Assembly (NCBI GenBank): GCA_039908095.1
Contig: JAMOBJ010000001.1
Location: 1-64,000, forward strand
Direction: 5' to 3'
Length of the DNA: 64,000 nucleotides
From: Nitrospirae bacterium YQR-1
Lineage (GTDB): Bacteria; Nitrospirota; Thermodesulfovibrionia; Thermodesulfovibrionales; Magnetobacteriaceae
In this document: one piece after another, positions 43,614 through 51,689 of the stretch
Position numbering within the stretch: the stretch's first letter is position 1
Layout: each line of letters starts with the position of its first letter
Program-made: the position numbers and the translations under genes
Notes under the pieces: model-generated
Seen by the model: only the letters and a program-made list of their open reading frames with translations
The model's database searches: none
Told to the model about the DNA's origin: nothing

Positions 43614-45761
43614 TTAAATAAACAACGGAGCCAGTACGAGTGTAATCGTGGAAAGGAGTTTAATCAAAACGTGAAGTGAGGGGCCTGCAGTGTCTTTGAA
43701 GGGATCGCCTACAGTGTCACCGGCAACGGCTGCCTTATGAGCAAAAGAGCCCTTACCACCCATATTCCCGGCCTCAATGAATTTCTTGGCATTATCCCAT
43801 GCACCACCGGCATTATTAAAAAACGTTGCCATAAGAATACCGGCTATTGTTCCAACCATTATAAATGCTGCTACAGCTTCAGCGCCCTTTCCTACTTGTT
43901 TAAACAATAACCCCACAACAACGGGGCTCAGGGTTGCAACAAGGCCCGGGACAACCATCTGCTTAAGTGCTCCCTTTGTAACAATATCAACGCAGCGGCC
44001 ATAATCAGGTTTCTCGGTGCCGGCAAGAATGCCGGGCTTTTCCTTGAACTGGTCCCTGACGTCCTGAATGACGTAATAAGCAGCGGTGCCGACGGCCTTA
44101 ACCGCAAGCGCTGAAAATATAAACACAAGAGCTGCACCAAGCAGAGCTCCGACAAATACCACAGGTTCCGCCAAGTCAACTGTCTCTATTTTGTGTCCAT
44201 AATTGTTAACCTCATCAAGGTATGCTCTGAAAAGCAGAAAGGCGGCCAAAGCAGCCGAACCGATGGCATAACCCTTTGTGAGAGCCTTTGTTGTGTTTCC
44301 GGCTGCATCAAGTTTATCCGTTCTGTTTCTGACGTCTTCCGGCTGGTCACTCATTTCAATAATACCGCCGGCATTGTCAGCTATCGGGCCGAAAGTATCC
44401 ATTGCTAACACATAAGCAGCCGGCCCGAGCATTCCCATTGTAGCTACCGCCGTGCCGAATATCCCTGCGTTTGGAAACCCGGAGTGCTGCCCTAAGTAGT
44501 AGGCAAAAAGAAGGGACAGAGAAATGGCTATAGCTGTCGGCGCTGTGCATTCAAGACCGATTGCCACACCTGTTATTATATTGGTGGCCGGACCTGTCTG
44601 GCTTGACTCGGCTATCGACCGTACCGGCCTGAACCTGAACTCTGTGTAGTACTCAGTTATGTATATAAACGCTACCGAGGTTAGCACACCTACAACGCCG
44701 GCCATAAAGAGATATTTCCATGCGCCCGGATAGTCCGGATGGAAAAACAAAAGTTTACTTGCTATGGCAAGCCCTATAATGGCCAGCACAACGGTCACAT
44801 AGTAACCTCTGTTAAGCCCTGCCATCGGTTCCTCATCTTCTTTGATTTTAACAAACAAAATACCCACTATCGAGGCTATTATGCCAAAGGCTCTGGCAAG
44901 CAGCGGAAACATCATAACGCCGATAATCCAGGCCGGGTTTACATTGGGTACACTGCTGGCCATAACTGCAGCCAAAATCATAGCACCGATATTTTCTGCA
45001 GCGGTTGACTCAAATAAGTCGGCGCCACGGCCTGCACAGTCTCCGACATTATCACCGACCAGGTCGGCTATAACCGCAGGGTTTCTGGGGTCATCCTCAG
45101 GAATGCCGGCCTCAACCTTACCTACCAGGTCCGCTCCCACATCGGCTGCCTTGGTATAAATACCGCCTCCCAACTGAGCAAATAAAGCCACAAATGAGGC
45201 TCCAAAACCATAACCCACTATCATAAAAGGAACCTTAACGGCATCCACATGTGCAAAGTTTTTAACAAGTACATAAAGGCCGGCAACGCCCAGCAAGCTC
45301 ATACAAACCACCATAAGCCCCGATACCGCACCACCTCTGAGGGCAACCTGAAGCGCATCGTTTACACTATACCGTGCCGCCGCCGCTGTTCTTATATTAC
45401 TCCTTATGCTTACCCACATGCCTATGTAGCCGGCAAACAGTGAACATATCGCTCCAAACACAAAAGACAGTGTTATCCATATAGCCAACTCAACACTCGA
45501 TGACACAGGGTCAAAAGACTGATGTTGTCTGACAAGACCGTAGCCTACGAATAAAACCACAGAAAATATTGCCGCAAGTATCACTATTGTTTGATACTGC
45601 CTTTTTAGAAAGGCGTTTGCGCCCTCTTTGATAGCATCTGATATAGCTCTCATGTTCTCTGTGCCGTCATCTTTTGCTAAAACCCATTTGGCAAACATGA
45701 ACGCTACTAAAATGCCGACTATGCTGATACCGAAAATCAGCGCCAGTAAGACATTTTCCAT
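43614..45761 (-). CDS. hppA: K+-independent membrane-bound proton pyrophosphatase
   Basis: 715 residues, about 16 membrane helices. Couples pyrophosphate hydrolysis to ion pumping. Seen: the catalytic loops GGGIYTKAADVGADLVGKVE, DDPRNPAVIADLVGDNVGDC, GPIADNAGGIIEMSD and late GDTVGDPFKDTAGPSLH. In GNTTKALTKG the position that is Ala in K+-dependent enzymes is Lys, and the Gly three residues later is Thr; both mark the K+-independent class, whose known members pump H+. So this is a proton pump by sequence. Its 490-bp upstream region holds no clear gene. Confidence 0.96.
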   Translation of the reverse strand: MENVLLALIFGISIVGILVAFMFAKWVLAKDDGTENMRAISDAIKEGANAFLKRQYQTIVILAAIFSVVLFVGYGLVRQHQSFDPVSSSVELAIWITLSFVFGAICSLFAGYIGMWVSIRSNIRTAAAARYSVNDALQVALRGGAVSGLMVVCMSLLGVAGLYVLVKNFAHVDAVKVPFMIVGYGFGASFVALFAQLGGGIYTKAADVGADLVGKVEAGIPEDDPRNPAVIADLVGDNVGDCAGRGADLFESTAAENIGAMILAAVMASSVPNVNPAWIIGVMMFPLLARAFGIIASIVGILFVKIKEDEEPMAGLNRGYYVTVVLAIIGLAIASKLLFFHPDYPGAWKYLFMAGVVGVLTSVAFIYITEYYTEFRFRPVRSIAESSQTGPATNIITGVAIGLECTAPTAIAISLSLLFAYYLGQHSGFPNAGIFGTAVATMGMLGPAAYVLAMDTFGPIADNAGGIIEMSDQPEDVRNRTDKLDAAGNTTKALTKGYAIGSAALAAFLLFRAYLDEVNNYGHKIETVDLAEPVVFVGALLGAALVFIFSALAVKAVGTAAYYVIQDVRDQFKEKPGILAGTEKPDYGRCVDIVTKGALKQMVVPGLVATLSPVVVGLLFKQVGKGAEAVAAFIMVGTIAGILMATFFNNAGGAWDNAKKFIEAGNMGGKGSFAHKAAVAGDTVGDPFKDTAGPSLHVLIKLLSTITLVLAPLFI

Positions 45762-46126
45762 AACTCCTTATCTCCTTAACATTTTATTTATATACATTTG
45801 CCACACTATGCGTGGCCTATTCTAACCCGTTTTACGATTAACCTCAACGGCGCAGCTTTCTTGTCTTGAGGTTGTAACACGTAGGCAAACCTGCTCTAAA
45901 CCCTTACACCACCATAACACCGGCCGGTTATCTGGAATATGGACTTGTAACATAACTTGCAATTATATATCTTTAACATCTTATTGTCAAGAATTTTTAA
46001 ATGACCCGAAATACAATATAGAAAATCAATATCCAAAGTAAAAAGGATTTTTTTGGAAAAAGTTTTAAGTTACAGCGGAACTATACTTTTTTATGGTTCA
46101 AAATATCATTTTGTCAGCGATAAGTA
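45762..46126. other. Gene-free stretch upstream of hppA
   Basis: Apart from the hppA leader (ribosome binding site AAGGAGATAAGGAG near 45765-45780) I see no gene, tRNA or repeat of the families found elsewhere in this 365-bp, AT-rich stretch. Confidence 0.6.
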
Positions 46127-46243
46127 TTAAATCATCATATGTTTTCTGTAATTTGTCAGCACTTTAAAGGAAGCTCTTTCTCTTTTAGGATTTGTAAAGT
46201 ATAGAGCATCTTTCATTTCAACAGCAAATTCCAATTTTTCTAG
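46127..46243 (-). pseudogene. Unidentified coding remnant (38 codons)
   Basis: The minus strand has a 38-codon frame reading LEKLEFAVEMKDALYFTNPK, then RERASFKVLTNYRKHMMI and TAA. Composition is that of an ordinary soluble protein and unlike the AT-rich surroundings, but no start codon with a ribosome site fits and I do not recognise it. It lies directly after the broken TauE/SafE gene, so it may be another decayed piece. Confidence 0.3.
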
Positions 46244-46259
46244 TTGTTATATTACTATC

Positions 46260-46545
46260 TCACATGGTTAAAACATCTATCCACATACGAACGGCTGCCA
46301 GTGCTATCATAACAGCAAGAGCTTTTCTTAATGCCTGAGCCGGTATTTTTTTTGTAAATCCTGCTCCTAACTATAGTAATCCCTGCAACCTGTTTCATAC
46401 TAAGTATCCCCACACCAAGCAAGGGAGGAATATAAAGCATCATGGGCACGAGGATTATGGCACCTCCCAGACCCAACATACCGGAAAAAAAGGCTCCTGT
46501 TACACCTATAAAAAACACTGTTATCAGTAATCCGTAGTCGCTCAT
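46260..46545 (-). pseudogene. TauE/SafE-family sulfite exporter, internally deleted and frameshifted
   Basis: The N-terminal ~57 codons are a normal TauE/SafE start: ITVFFIGVTGAFFSGMLGLG, GAIILVPMMLYIPPLLGVG and LSMKQVAGITIV. The frame then turns into nonsense, but in another frame the same stretch reads AGFTKKIPAQALRKALAVMI then ALAAVRMWIDVLTM and a stop at 46260, the usual C-terminal helix of this family. A full protein has about 250-270 residues, so some 170 codons are deleted with a frameshift at the joint. The start overlaps the stop of the upstream thioredoxin-like gene, showing they were once an operon. Confidence 0.75.
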
Positions 46546-46814
46546 ATTTTTTGACCTTTTATCCTTTTAAGAATTTCATTTTCAAGTTCCTCAGAGGTTA
46601 CATTTCGCCCCTCAAAAACAACATGTCCGTCAATGCTAACCGCAGGGAATTCCGGCTCTGCATGACCACAACCTAAACACATGTTGTTTTTAATATCACT
46701 TTTTTTAAGTATTGTAAATTCAAGATCATATTTGTTCATCAGATTAATAACTGAGCTTAGGATATTAGTGCACCTGTTGCCGGGCGGTTCGTTAAGAAAC
46801 AATTTTAACTGCAT
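46542..46814 (-). CDS. Small thioredoxin-fold-like protein
   Basis: 90 residues from the ATG at 46814, with GGAGGA eight bases upstream (an upstream ATG at 46829 overlaps that site). KLFLNEPPGNRCTNILSSVI and FTILKKSDIKNNMCLGCGHA give a C-x2-C-G motif; EPEFPAVSIDGHVVFEGRNV is the cis-Pro-like and following strand of a thioredoxin fold. Such small proteins accompany TauE/SafE exporters and ArsR-type sulfur or metal regulators. Function unproven. Divergent from arsR across a long palindrome. Confidence 0.6.
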   Translation of the reverse strand: MQLKLFLNEPPGNRCTNILSSVINLMNKYDLEFTILKKSDIKNNMCLGCGHAEPEFPAVSIDGHVVFEGRNVTSEELENEILKRIKGQKI

Positions 46815-46834
46815 AGGAAATTCCTCCATCTCTG

Positions 46835-46872
46835 TATATTAGTTAATTCTAATATTAGAATATACTAATATA
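46835..46872. promoter_or_regulatory. 38-bp palindromic operator between the ArsR regulator and the divergent operon
   Basis: A perfect 16-bp palindrome ATTCTAATATTAGAAT (46846-46861) sits inside wider arms TATATTAGT (46835-46843) and ACTAATATA (46864-46872) on the same centre, with only two mismatched pairs in between. ArsR/SmtB dimers bind palindromes of this size, and the site lies between the two divergent genes, so it is the likely autoregulatory operator. Confidence 0.75.
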
Positions 46873-46936
46873 ATATAGGCGCCTTGATTAAGTCAATACT
46901 AAAAAGTTATATTAAATGTCATTAGGGGGCAATACT

Positions 46937-47272
46937 ATGAAAAGTTTAGGTAAAAAAATAGAGTTATTAAGGGTGATTGCACATCCTGTGAGAATCAGAA
47001 TTCTGGAAGAACTCAGGAAGGGAGTTAAGTGTGTCAGTGATTTTGAGAAATTTCTGGAAATAAGCCAACCCAACGTATCCCAACACCTTTCCTTACTGCG
47101 AAACCATGGGGTTATTAACTACTATATGGATGGTAATCTCAGGTGTTATTTTTTGGTTGATCCTATCATTATTGATATATTGACGTTACTTAACAAAGAA
47201 TACACAGAACCTCTTCCACCTCCTGCGTGCTGTCCAGTAAGAAAAAGGGAAAAAACAGGATTGGAGCAATAA
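46937..47272 (+). CDS. ArsR/SmtB-family transcriptional regulator
   Basis: 111 residues from the ATG at 46937, after AGGGGGC. A winged helix-turn-helix: LLRVIAHPVRIRILEELRKG, LEISQPNVSQHLSLLRNHGV, and the wing YYMDGNLRCYFL. Cysteines occur in GVKCVSDF, NLRCYFL and at the C-terminus PPACCPVRKRE. The first two lie roughly where persulfide sensors (BigR/SqrR) and metal sensors carry ligands, so the signal may be a sulfur species or a thiophilic metal. The neighbouring TauE/SafE remnant supports sulfur. Binds probably to the palindrome at 46835-46872. Confidence 0.88.
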   Translation: MKSLGKKIELLRVIAHPVRIRILEELRKGVKCVSDFEKFLEISQPNVSQHLSLLRNHGVINYYMDGNLRCYFLVDPIIIDILTLLNKEYTEPLPPPACCPVRKREKTGLEQ

Positions 47273-47303
47273 TCTGTTTAAACTGAGAGCTTTATATGGA
47301 ATT

Positions 47304-47320
47304 ATTCCAATTCTAATTCA
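47304..47320 (+). repeat. Solo terminus of element E
   Basis: ATTCCAATTCTAATTCA, identical to the 17-bp terminus at 14972-14988, here without a matching second end nearby. It lies about 30 bp after the arsR stop. Confidence 0.6.
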
Positions 47321-47527
47321 TTTTAAGGATCACAACGTTTCAATGTGAAATATTTTGCATGTGTGCATGTTTTAGCACACAATGTGTGAATCAAATATCA
47401 TGTTTTTTAGTATCCGGAAATTTGATAAGAATAACAGGAATAAACCATGTTGCGAGAAACATAATAAAATCAATAAGTTAAATTCAAATGCCGGGAGATA
47501 ATATTTTAAAAATCTTAATTATTAATA

Positions 47528-47542
47528 TGGCACAGTAATTGC
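47528..47542 (+). promoter_or_regulatory. Sigma-54 (RpoN) promoter
   Basis: TGGCAC, five bases, TTGC (TGGCACAGTAATTGC) is a full match to the -24/-12 consensus with correct spacing. No protein gene of normal size starts downstream; instead an intrinsic terminator lies about 140 bp on. A nearby enhancer site for an NtrC-type activator could not be defined. Confidence 0.75.
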
Positions 47543-47553
47543 GTATTATAGTT

Positions 47554-47690
47554 AATATTCAGGCAACGTTCACAGGCACATATTGTCATGGATATTGGGT
47601 AGTTTCGGGGAGTTTTCTGAAGAGGAACAGATGGTCGTAAAAATAATTGGGCAGGGTGTATCCGGGGAGGAGACACCCTGTTTTCTTTTT
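47554..47690 (+). ncRNA. Candidate sigma-54-driven small RNA (or small-peptide mRNA)
   Basis: Starts about 12 bases after the -12 GC of the promoter and ends at the hairpin CAGGGTGT (47652-47659) / ACACCCTG (47673-47680) followed by TTTTCTTTTTT, a good intrinsic terminator. That gives a transcript of about 137 nt in a 725-bp gap with no other gene. Alternatively an ATG at about 47631, preceded by GAGGAAC, opens MVVKIIGQGVSGEETPC and then a hydrophobic stretch (44 codons in all), but this frame runs through the terminator, which argues for an untranslated RNA. Family unknown. Confidence 0.5.
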
Positions 47691-47832
47691 TATTTTATAT
47701 TATATATATTATCAGCTTTTTCATTGAATTCTGCTACTTTCACTTATTATAATGTTTTGTCATAATAGTAAAGTGGTATAATATGTTTTTGGGTGTTTTC
47801 ACTTTCGCAAATAGTAGTACATAACAGACCAT

Positions 47833-47848
47833 TACAGCATATGCTGTA
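47833..47848. promoter_or_regulatory. Perfect 16-bp palindrome, possible operator
   Basis: TACAGCATATGCTGTA is self-complementary. It lies in otherwise featureless intergenic DNA (47691-47925) between the candidate RNA and the comF terminator. No gene start is near, so its role is unclear. Confidence 0.3.
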
Positions 47849-47925
47849 TCCACGTAATTAATATTTAAAAATCCAAATAATTATGACAAAGCATACTATT
47901 AATCCAAATAAAACAATGAGATGAA

Positions 47926-47965
47926 GGGGTTAAGGGGGCTGGCCCCCTTACAGGATGGGGTAATA
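47926..47965 (+). repeat. G-rich palindromic repeat, copy 2
   Basis: GGGGTTAAGGGGGCTGGCCC then CCTTACAGGATGGGGTAATA. The part TAAGGGGGC/GCCCCCTTA is a perfect 9-bp stem with a 2-base loop. It matches the unit at 30230-30270 across almost its whole length. Confidence 0.55.
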
Positions 47966-47993
47966 AGGGGAAGGACAGAGTCCTTCCCCTTAT
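47963..47993 (-). terminator. Hairpin downstream of comF
   Basis: ATAAGGGGAAGGAC, loop AGA, GTCCTTCCCCTTAT: a perfect 14-bp stem just after the comF stop. No long T-run follows on the minus strand, so it may also serve as an mRNA 3' stabiliser. Confidence 0.65.
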
Positions 47994-47997
47994 CTCT

Positions 47998-48720
47998 CTA
48001 CCTATATGATTTATCCACAGCTCTGGCCAGCACAACGGCGTTGACCTCGGAGGCGCCGGCTTTAAGCAGTGTTTTTGCGCATTCGTTGATAGTTGTGCCT
48101 GTTGTTACAACGTCATCAATGAGGATAACGCTCTTGTTTTGAACATCTGCGGCTGTGTAGAAAGCCCCTCTGAGTGCCTTTGTACGGTCAGCTTTGTTAA
48201 GCAGAGATTGACTGGGTGTTTCCCTTTTTTTTAGCAATAAATCGCGGGCTAACTTAATACCTGTATGTTTGGAAACTTTATCGGCAAGCAGAAGGCTTTG
48301 ATTAAATCCCCTGTAATGAAGTCTCCTTCTTGTTAAGGGAACCGGCACTAAGACGTCTGCCTGTGGAGCTGGCAATTGACATAGTAATTTACCAAGAGGC
48401 GTTGAGAATCTAAAAATCTTAGAAAACTTGAAAAGATGTATCGCCTCTTTTAGCGCTCCGTCATAAATACCATATGCTAAAAGACCTGAGATGTTTGGCC
48501 TGTCCTTATAGCAATCACCGCAAATGGTAACGCCGGTATGAAGGCCCGGCTTTGAACAAAGGCGGCAAATGCCGCCTTTAAGCCGCTCTATTGTATTCCA
48601 GCAGTCCCTGCAAATGGGAGAGACGGAGATATCATCTTTCCCGGCCGTTGAACACAGAGGACACGGGCAGGGATAAAAAAGCCTGCTTACGGCATTAGCT
48701 ATTTGTAATCCCAGCCCCAT
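47998..48720 (-). CDS. comF: ComF-family protein
   Basis: 240 residues. N-terminal zinc-finger-like region (FYPCPCPLCSTAGKDD, CRDCWNTIE, CRLCSKPG, CGDCYKDRP) and a C-terminal phosphoribosyltransferase fold with DVLVPVPLTRRRLHYRGFNQ and the PRPP loop ILIDDVVTTGTT. ComF proteins take part in natural transformation or DNA processing in some bacteria; their chemistry is not settled. It lies 17 bp downstream of purA on the same strand. Confidence 0.92.
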   Translation of the reverse strand: MGLGLQIANAVSRLFYPCPCPLCSTAGKDDISVSPICRDCWNTIERLKGGICRLCSKPGLHTGVTICGDCYKDRPNISGLLAYGIYDGALKEAIHLFKFSKIFRFSTPLGKLLCQLPAPQADVLVPVPLTRRRLHYRGFNQSLLLADKVSKHTGIKLARDLLLKKRETPSQSLLNKADRTKALRGAFYTAADVQNKSVILIDDVVTTGTTINECAKTLLKAGASEVNAVVLARAVDKSYR

Positions 48721-48737
48721 AGGGTATAACTCTTACT

Positions 48738-50021
48738 TTAAAAATCCTTCAGATATATTATGTTTTCTCTTTTTTTGCCGGTTGAGACAATAACTATGGG
48801 TATGCCTAGTTTTTCCTCTATCATTTTTAAATATGCCCTTGCATTTACAGGGAGCCTGTCAAAAGATTGTACTGCGCCGGAGGTTTCAGTCCATCCGTCA
48901 AAGTGTTCGTACACGGGTTGACAAGCCTCAAGTACCGGTAGTTCCGTAGGGAAATCATTTAAAATCTTTCCATTGCTCTTGTAACCGACACAGACACTTA
49001 TCTTATCAAATCCGTCCAATATGTCAAGTTTTGTAATGATTAGCCCTGTGAGGCCGTTTACCCTTACAGCATGTCTGAGAACAACTAAGTCAAGCCAGCC
49101 GCAGCGTCGTGCGCGCCCTGTGGTTGCTCCGTACTCCCCGCCCTTTTCTCTGAGCAGTTCCCCTGTATTGTTGAGCAGCTCGGTTGGAAACGGGCCTCCC
49201 CCCACACGCGTTGTGTAAGCCTTCACCACCCCGAAAACCTCATCCACCTTCTTTGGCCCCACCCCCAGACCGGTCATAGCCCCTCCTGCACAGGCACTGG
49301 ATGACGTAACAAACGGGTACGTTCCGTGGTCTATGTCAAGCATTGTACCCTGAGCGCCCTCAAAGAGTATTTGCTTGCCGTCTTTGATTGCGTTGTCAAT
49401 TATCACATCTGTGTCATCCACATGTGGGGCAAGCATATCTGCGCAGCGCATGTACTTATCGTAAATTACCACAGCATCCAGTGGCTCTTCATGATAGAGA
49501 TTTTTTAACAAAAAATTTATCTCTACAAGATTGTTTGTAACCTTCTCCTTAAATATTTCAGGCCAGTAGAGGTCGGAAATCCGAATACCGGAGCGGGCAA
49601 TCTTATCGGCATAGGCAGGCCCTATGCCGCGCCCTGTTGTGCCGATTTTCTTCTCTCCCTTTTTCGACTCTTTAACACTATCCAGTACGGCGTGGTAGGG
49701 CATTATCATATGAGCGCTCTTACTAACCTTGAGATTGTTACCAACCTCAACCTTACGCTTTCTGAGTTCCTCTATCTCCTCAATCAAAGCCTCAGGGTGG
49801 ATTACCAGTCCGTTACCCATGATGCAGAGCTTTTCCTTATGAAGTATTCCTGAGGGGATAAGATGAAGTATAAACTGCTCTTCACCTATTACTACCGTGT
49901 GGCCGGCGTTGTGTCCGCCCTGGTAACGGGCAACAACATTCGCTCTCTCCGTCAGGCAGTCAACCACCTTACCCTTACCCTCATCGCCCCACTGTGCCCC
50001 TACAACTAATATATTTGCCAT
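48738..50021 (-). CDS. purA: Adenylosuccinate synthetase
   Basis: First committed step from IMP to AMP: joins IMP and aspartate using GTP. 427 residues from the ATG at 50021, behind GGAGGC; the frame is open to 50045 but those codons lack a ribosome site. Seen: VVGAQWGDEGKGKVVD with the P-loop, RYQGGHNAGHTV, GTTGRGIGPAYADK, FEGAQGTMLDIDHGTYPFVT and TTGRARRCGW. Start lies 25 bp after the serA stop, so serA-purA-comF probably form one unit. Confidence 0.96.
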   Translation of the reverse strand: MANILVVGAQWGDEGKGKVVDCLTERANVVARYQGGHNAGHTVVIGEEQFILHLIPSGILHKEKLCIMGNGLVIHPEALIEEIEELRKRKVEVGNNLKVSKSAHMIMPYHAVLDSVKESKKGEKKIGTTGRGIGPAYADKIARSGIRISDLYWPEIFKEKVTNNLVEINFLLKNLYHEEPLDAVVIYDKYMRCADMLAPHVDDTDVIIDNAIKDGKQILFEGAQGTMLDIDHGTYPFVTSSSACAGGAMTGLGVGPKKVDEVFGVVKAYTTRVGGGPFPTELLNNTGELLREKGGEYGATTGRARRCGWLDLVVLRHAVRVNGLTGLIITKLDILDGFDKISVCVGYKSNGKILNDFPTELPVLEACQPVYEHFDGWTETSGAVQSFDRLPVNARAYLKMIEEKLGIPIVIVSTGKKRENIIYLKDF

Positions 50022-50045
50022 TGTGCCTCCGTGTGCATGTATCAC

Positions 50046-51626
50046 CTAATCTATGGTTATTTTTTTAACACTTATGATATTGGCAAGTTTTTTTATTTTG
50101 CCCATAATTTCGCTGCTTATATCGTCATCAACACTTACCGCTGAAATGGCCACACCGCCTTTTGATTCTCTTCCAAAGGACATGCGGGCTATGTTAATTC
50201 CGCTTTCACCCAGCAGCATCCCTATGCTGCCTATCACGCCGGGTTTATCCACATTATTTATAAACAGCACAATGCCCTCAGGAATCAACTCAAGGGAGTA
50301 GTTGTTGATTTTGATAATTCGAGGGTCATTTTTGCTGAACAATGTGCCGGAAAATACATGGTCTGTTCCGTCACATTTTATTTTTAACGTCAGCATTGTG
50401 TTATATGCCCCTGCATCGGCGCTCTTTGTCACCTTTACATCAATGCCGCGCTCTTTTGCAATTATCGGAGCATTTACAAAGTTTACGGTCTCCTCAAGTA
50501 TGGGGTTCAGATATCCCTTCACGGCTGCTATTACAACCGCCTCTGCAGGGATCTCTGCGGCCTCACCGGTCAGCTCTATGTTTATCTCTCTAACCTCATG
50601 CTCAATAAACTGAGAGGCAAAAGCGCCCATCCTGCTTGCCAGGTCTATGTATGGCTTCAAAACAGCTACTTTGTCCTGAGGAATTGAGGGGAAGTTCACA
50701 GCATTTCTGATAGTGCCGTTTACAAGATAATCCGCCACCTGCTCGGCCACAGCCAGGGCAACGTTTTCCTGGGCTTCCATGGTTGAGGCGCCCAGGTGCG
50801 GCGTGCAGACTACCTCGTCAAGGCCGATAAGGGACAGCACCTCAGGGGGCTCCTTTTCAAACACATCCAGTGCCGCCGCCGCCACCTTCCCGCTCTTTAT
50901 GCCCTCAAGCAGGGCTTTTTCATCCACTATGCCCCCACGGGCACAGTTTATTATCCTCACACCGGTTTTCATCTTTGCTATACTCTGTGTATTTATTACA
51001 TTTTTCGTCTCAGGTGTCATAGGCGTATGCACTGTTATAAAATCTGAGTCTTTAAAAAGCTCATCCAGAGACACCTTTTTTATGCCCATATTCAGAGCCG
51101 TTTCCTCACTAAGAAACGGATCAAACCCAACCACATTCATCTGAAGTCCAATTGCCCGCTTTGCAACCTGTGCTCCGATATTACCTATACCTATGATTCC
51201 AAGTGTTTTATTAAAGAGCTCTACACCCATGAATTTTTTCTTTTCCCACTTGCCGTCTTTCATTGACTGTGTGGCCTGTGGTATTTTTCTTGCCATAGAG
51301 AAAAGCAGTGCGATAGTGTGCTCAGCCGTTGTTATGGTGTTTCCACCCGGGGTGTTCATTACAACTATGCCCTTTTTAGTAGCTGCACTTTTATCCACAT
51401 TGTCAAGGCCGGAGCCTGCCCTGCCTATTACCTTCAGCTTCTCAGCTCTTTCTATTACATCGGCTGTCAGTTTGGTTGCGCTTCTTATCACTATGCCGTC
51501 ATAACCGGCTATGCAGTCCTTAAGCTCCTGCACACTCATCCCAGGCTTTACTTCAACCTCAAGACCGGCGCTTTTTAGTATTTCCACTCCTCTTGCCGAT
51601 ATGTTATCACTTACCAAAACCCTCAT
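50046..51626 (-). CDS. serA: D-3-phosphoglycerate dehydrogenase
   Basis: First step of serine synthesis. 526 residues, the long form. Seen: NAD-binding LGIIGIGNIGAQVAKRAIGL, catalytic Arg and Glu around NCARGGIVDEKAL, catalytic His in CTPHLGASTMEAQ, then the intervening ASB domain (about 320-450) and a C-terminal ACT domain (VLFINNVDKPGVIGSIGMLL). The ACT domain suggests feedback control by serine. The class V aminotransferase gene lies just upstream (63 bp) on the same strand. Confidence 0.97.
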   Translation of the reverse strand: MRVLVSDNISARGVEILKSAGLEVEVKPGMSVQELKDCIAGYDGIVIRSATKLTADVIERAEKLKVIGRAGSGLDNVDKSAATKKGIVVMNTPGGNTITTAEHTIALLFSMARKIPQATQSMKDGKWEKKKFMGVELFNKTLGIIGIGNIGAQVAKRAIGLQMNVVGFDPFLSEETALNMGIKKVSLDELFKDSDFITVHTPMTPETKNVINTQSIAKMKTGVRIINCARGGIVDEKALLEGIKSGKVAAAALDVFEKEPPEVLSLIGLDEVVCTPHLGASTMEAQENVALAVAEQVADYLVNGTIRNAVNFPSIPQDKVAVLKPYIDLASRMGAFASQFIEHEVREINIELTGEAAEIPAEAVVIAAVKGYLNPILEETVNFVNAPIIAKERGIDVKVTKSADAGAYNTMLTLKIKCDGTDHVFSGTLFSKNDPRIIKINNYSLELIPEGIVLFINNVDKPGVIGSIGMLLGESGINIARMSFGRESKGGVAISAVSVDDDISSEIMGKIKKLANIISVKKITID

Positions 51627-51689
51627 CTGATAAAACCTCCTGATGCTTTTTCAATTATACCTGCTTTACTAAATAAACAATACGTTGAG

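Noticed and set aside
47583..47765. 60-codon frame starting with TTG in the comF-arsR gap
   Set aside because: It spans an intrinsic terminator and ends in AT-rich DNA; a sigma-54-driven RNA explains the region better.
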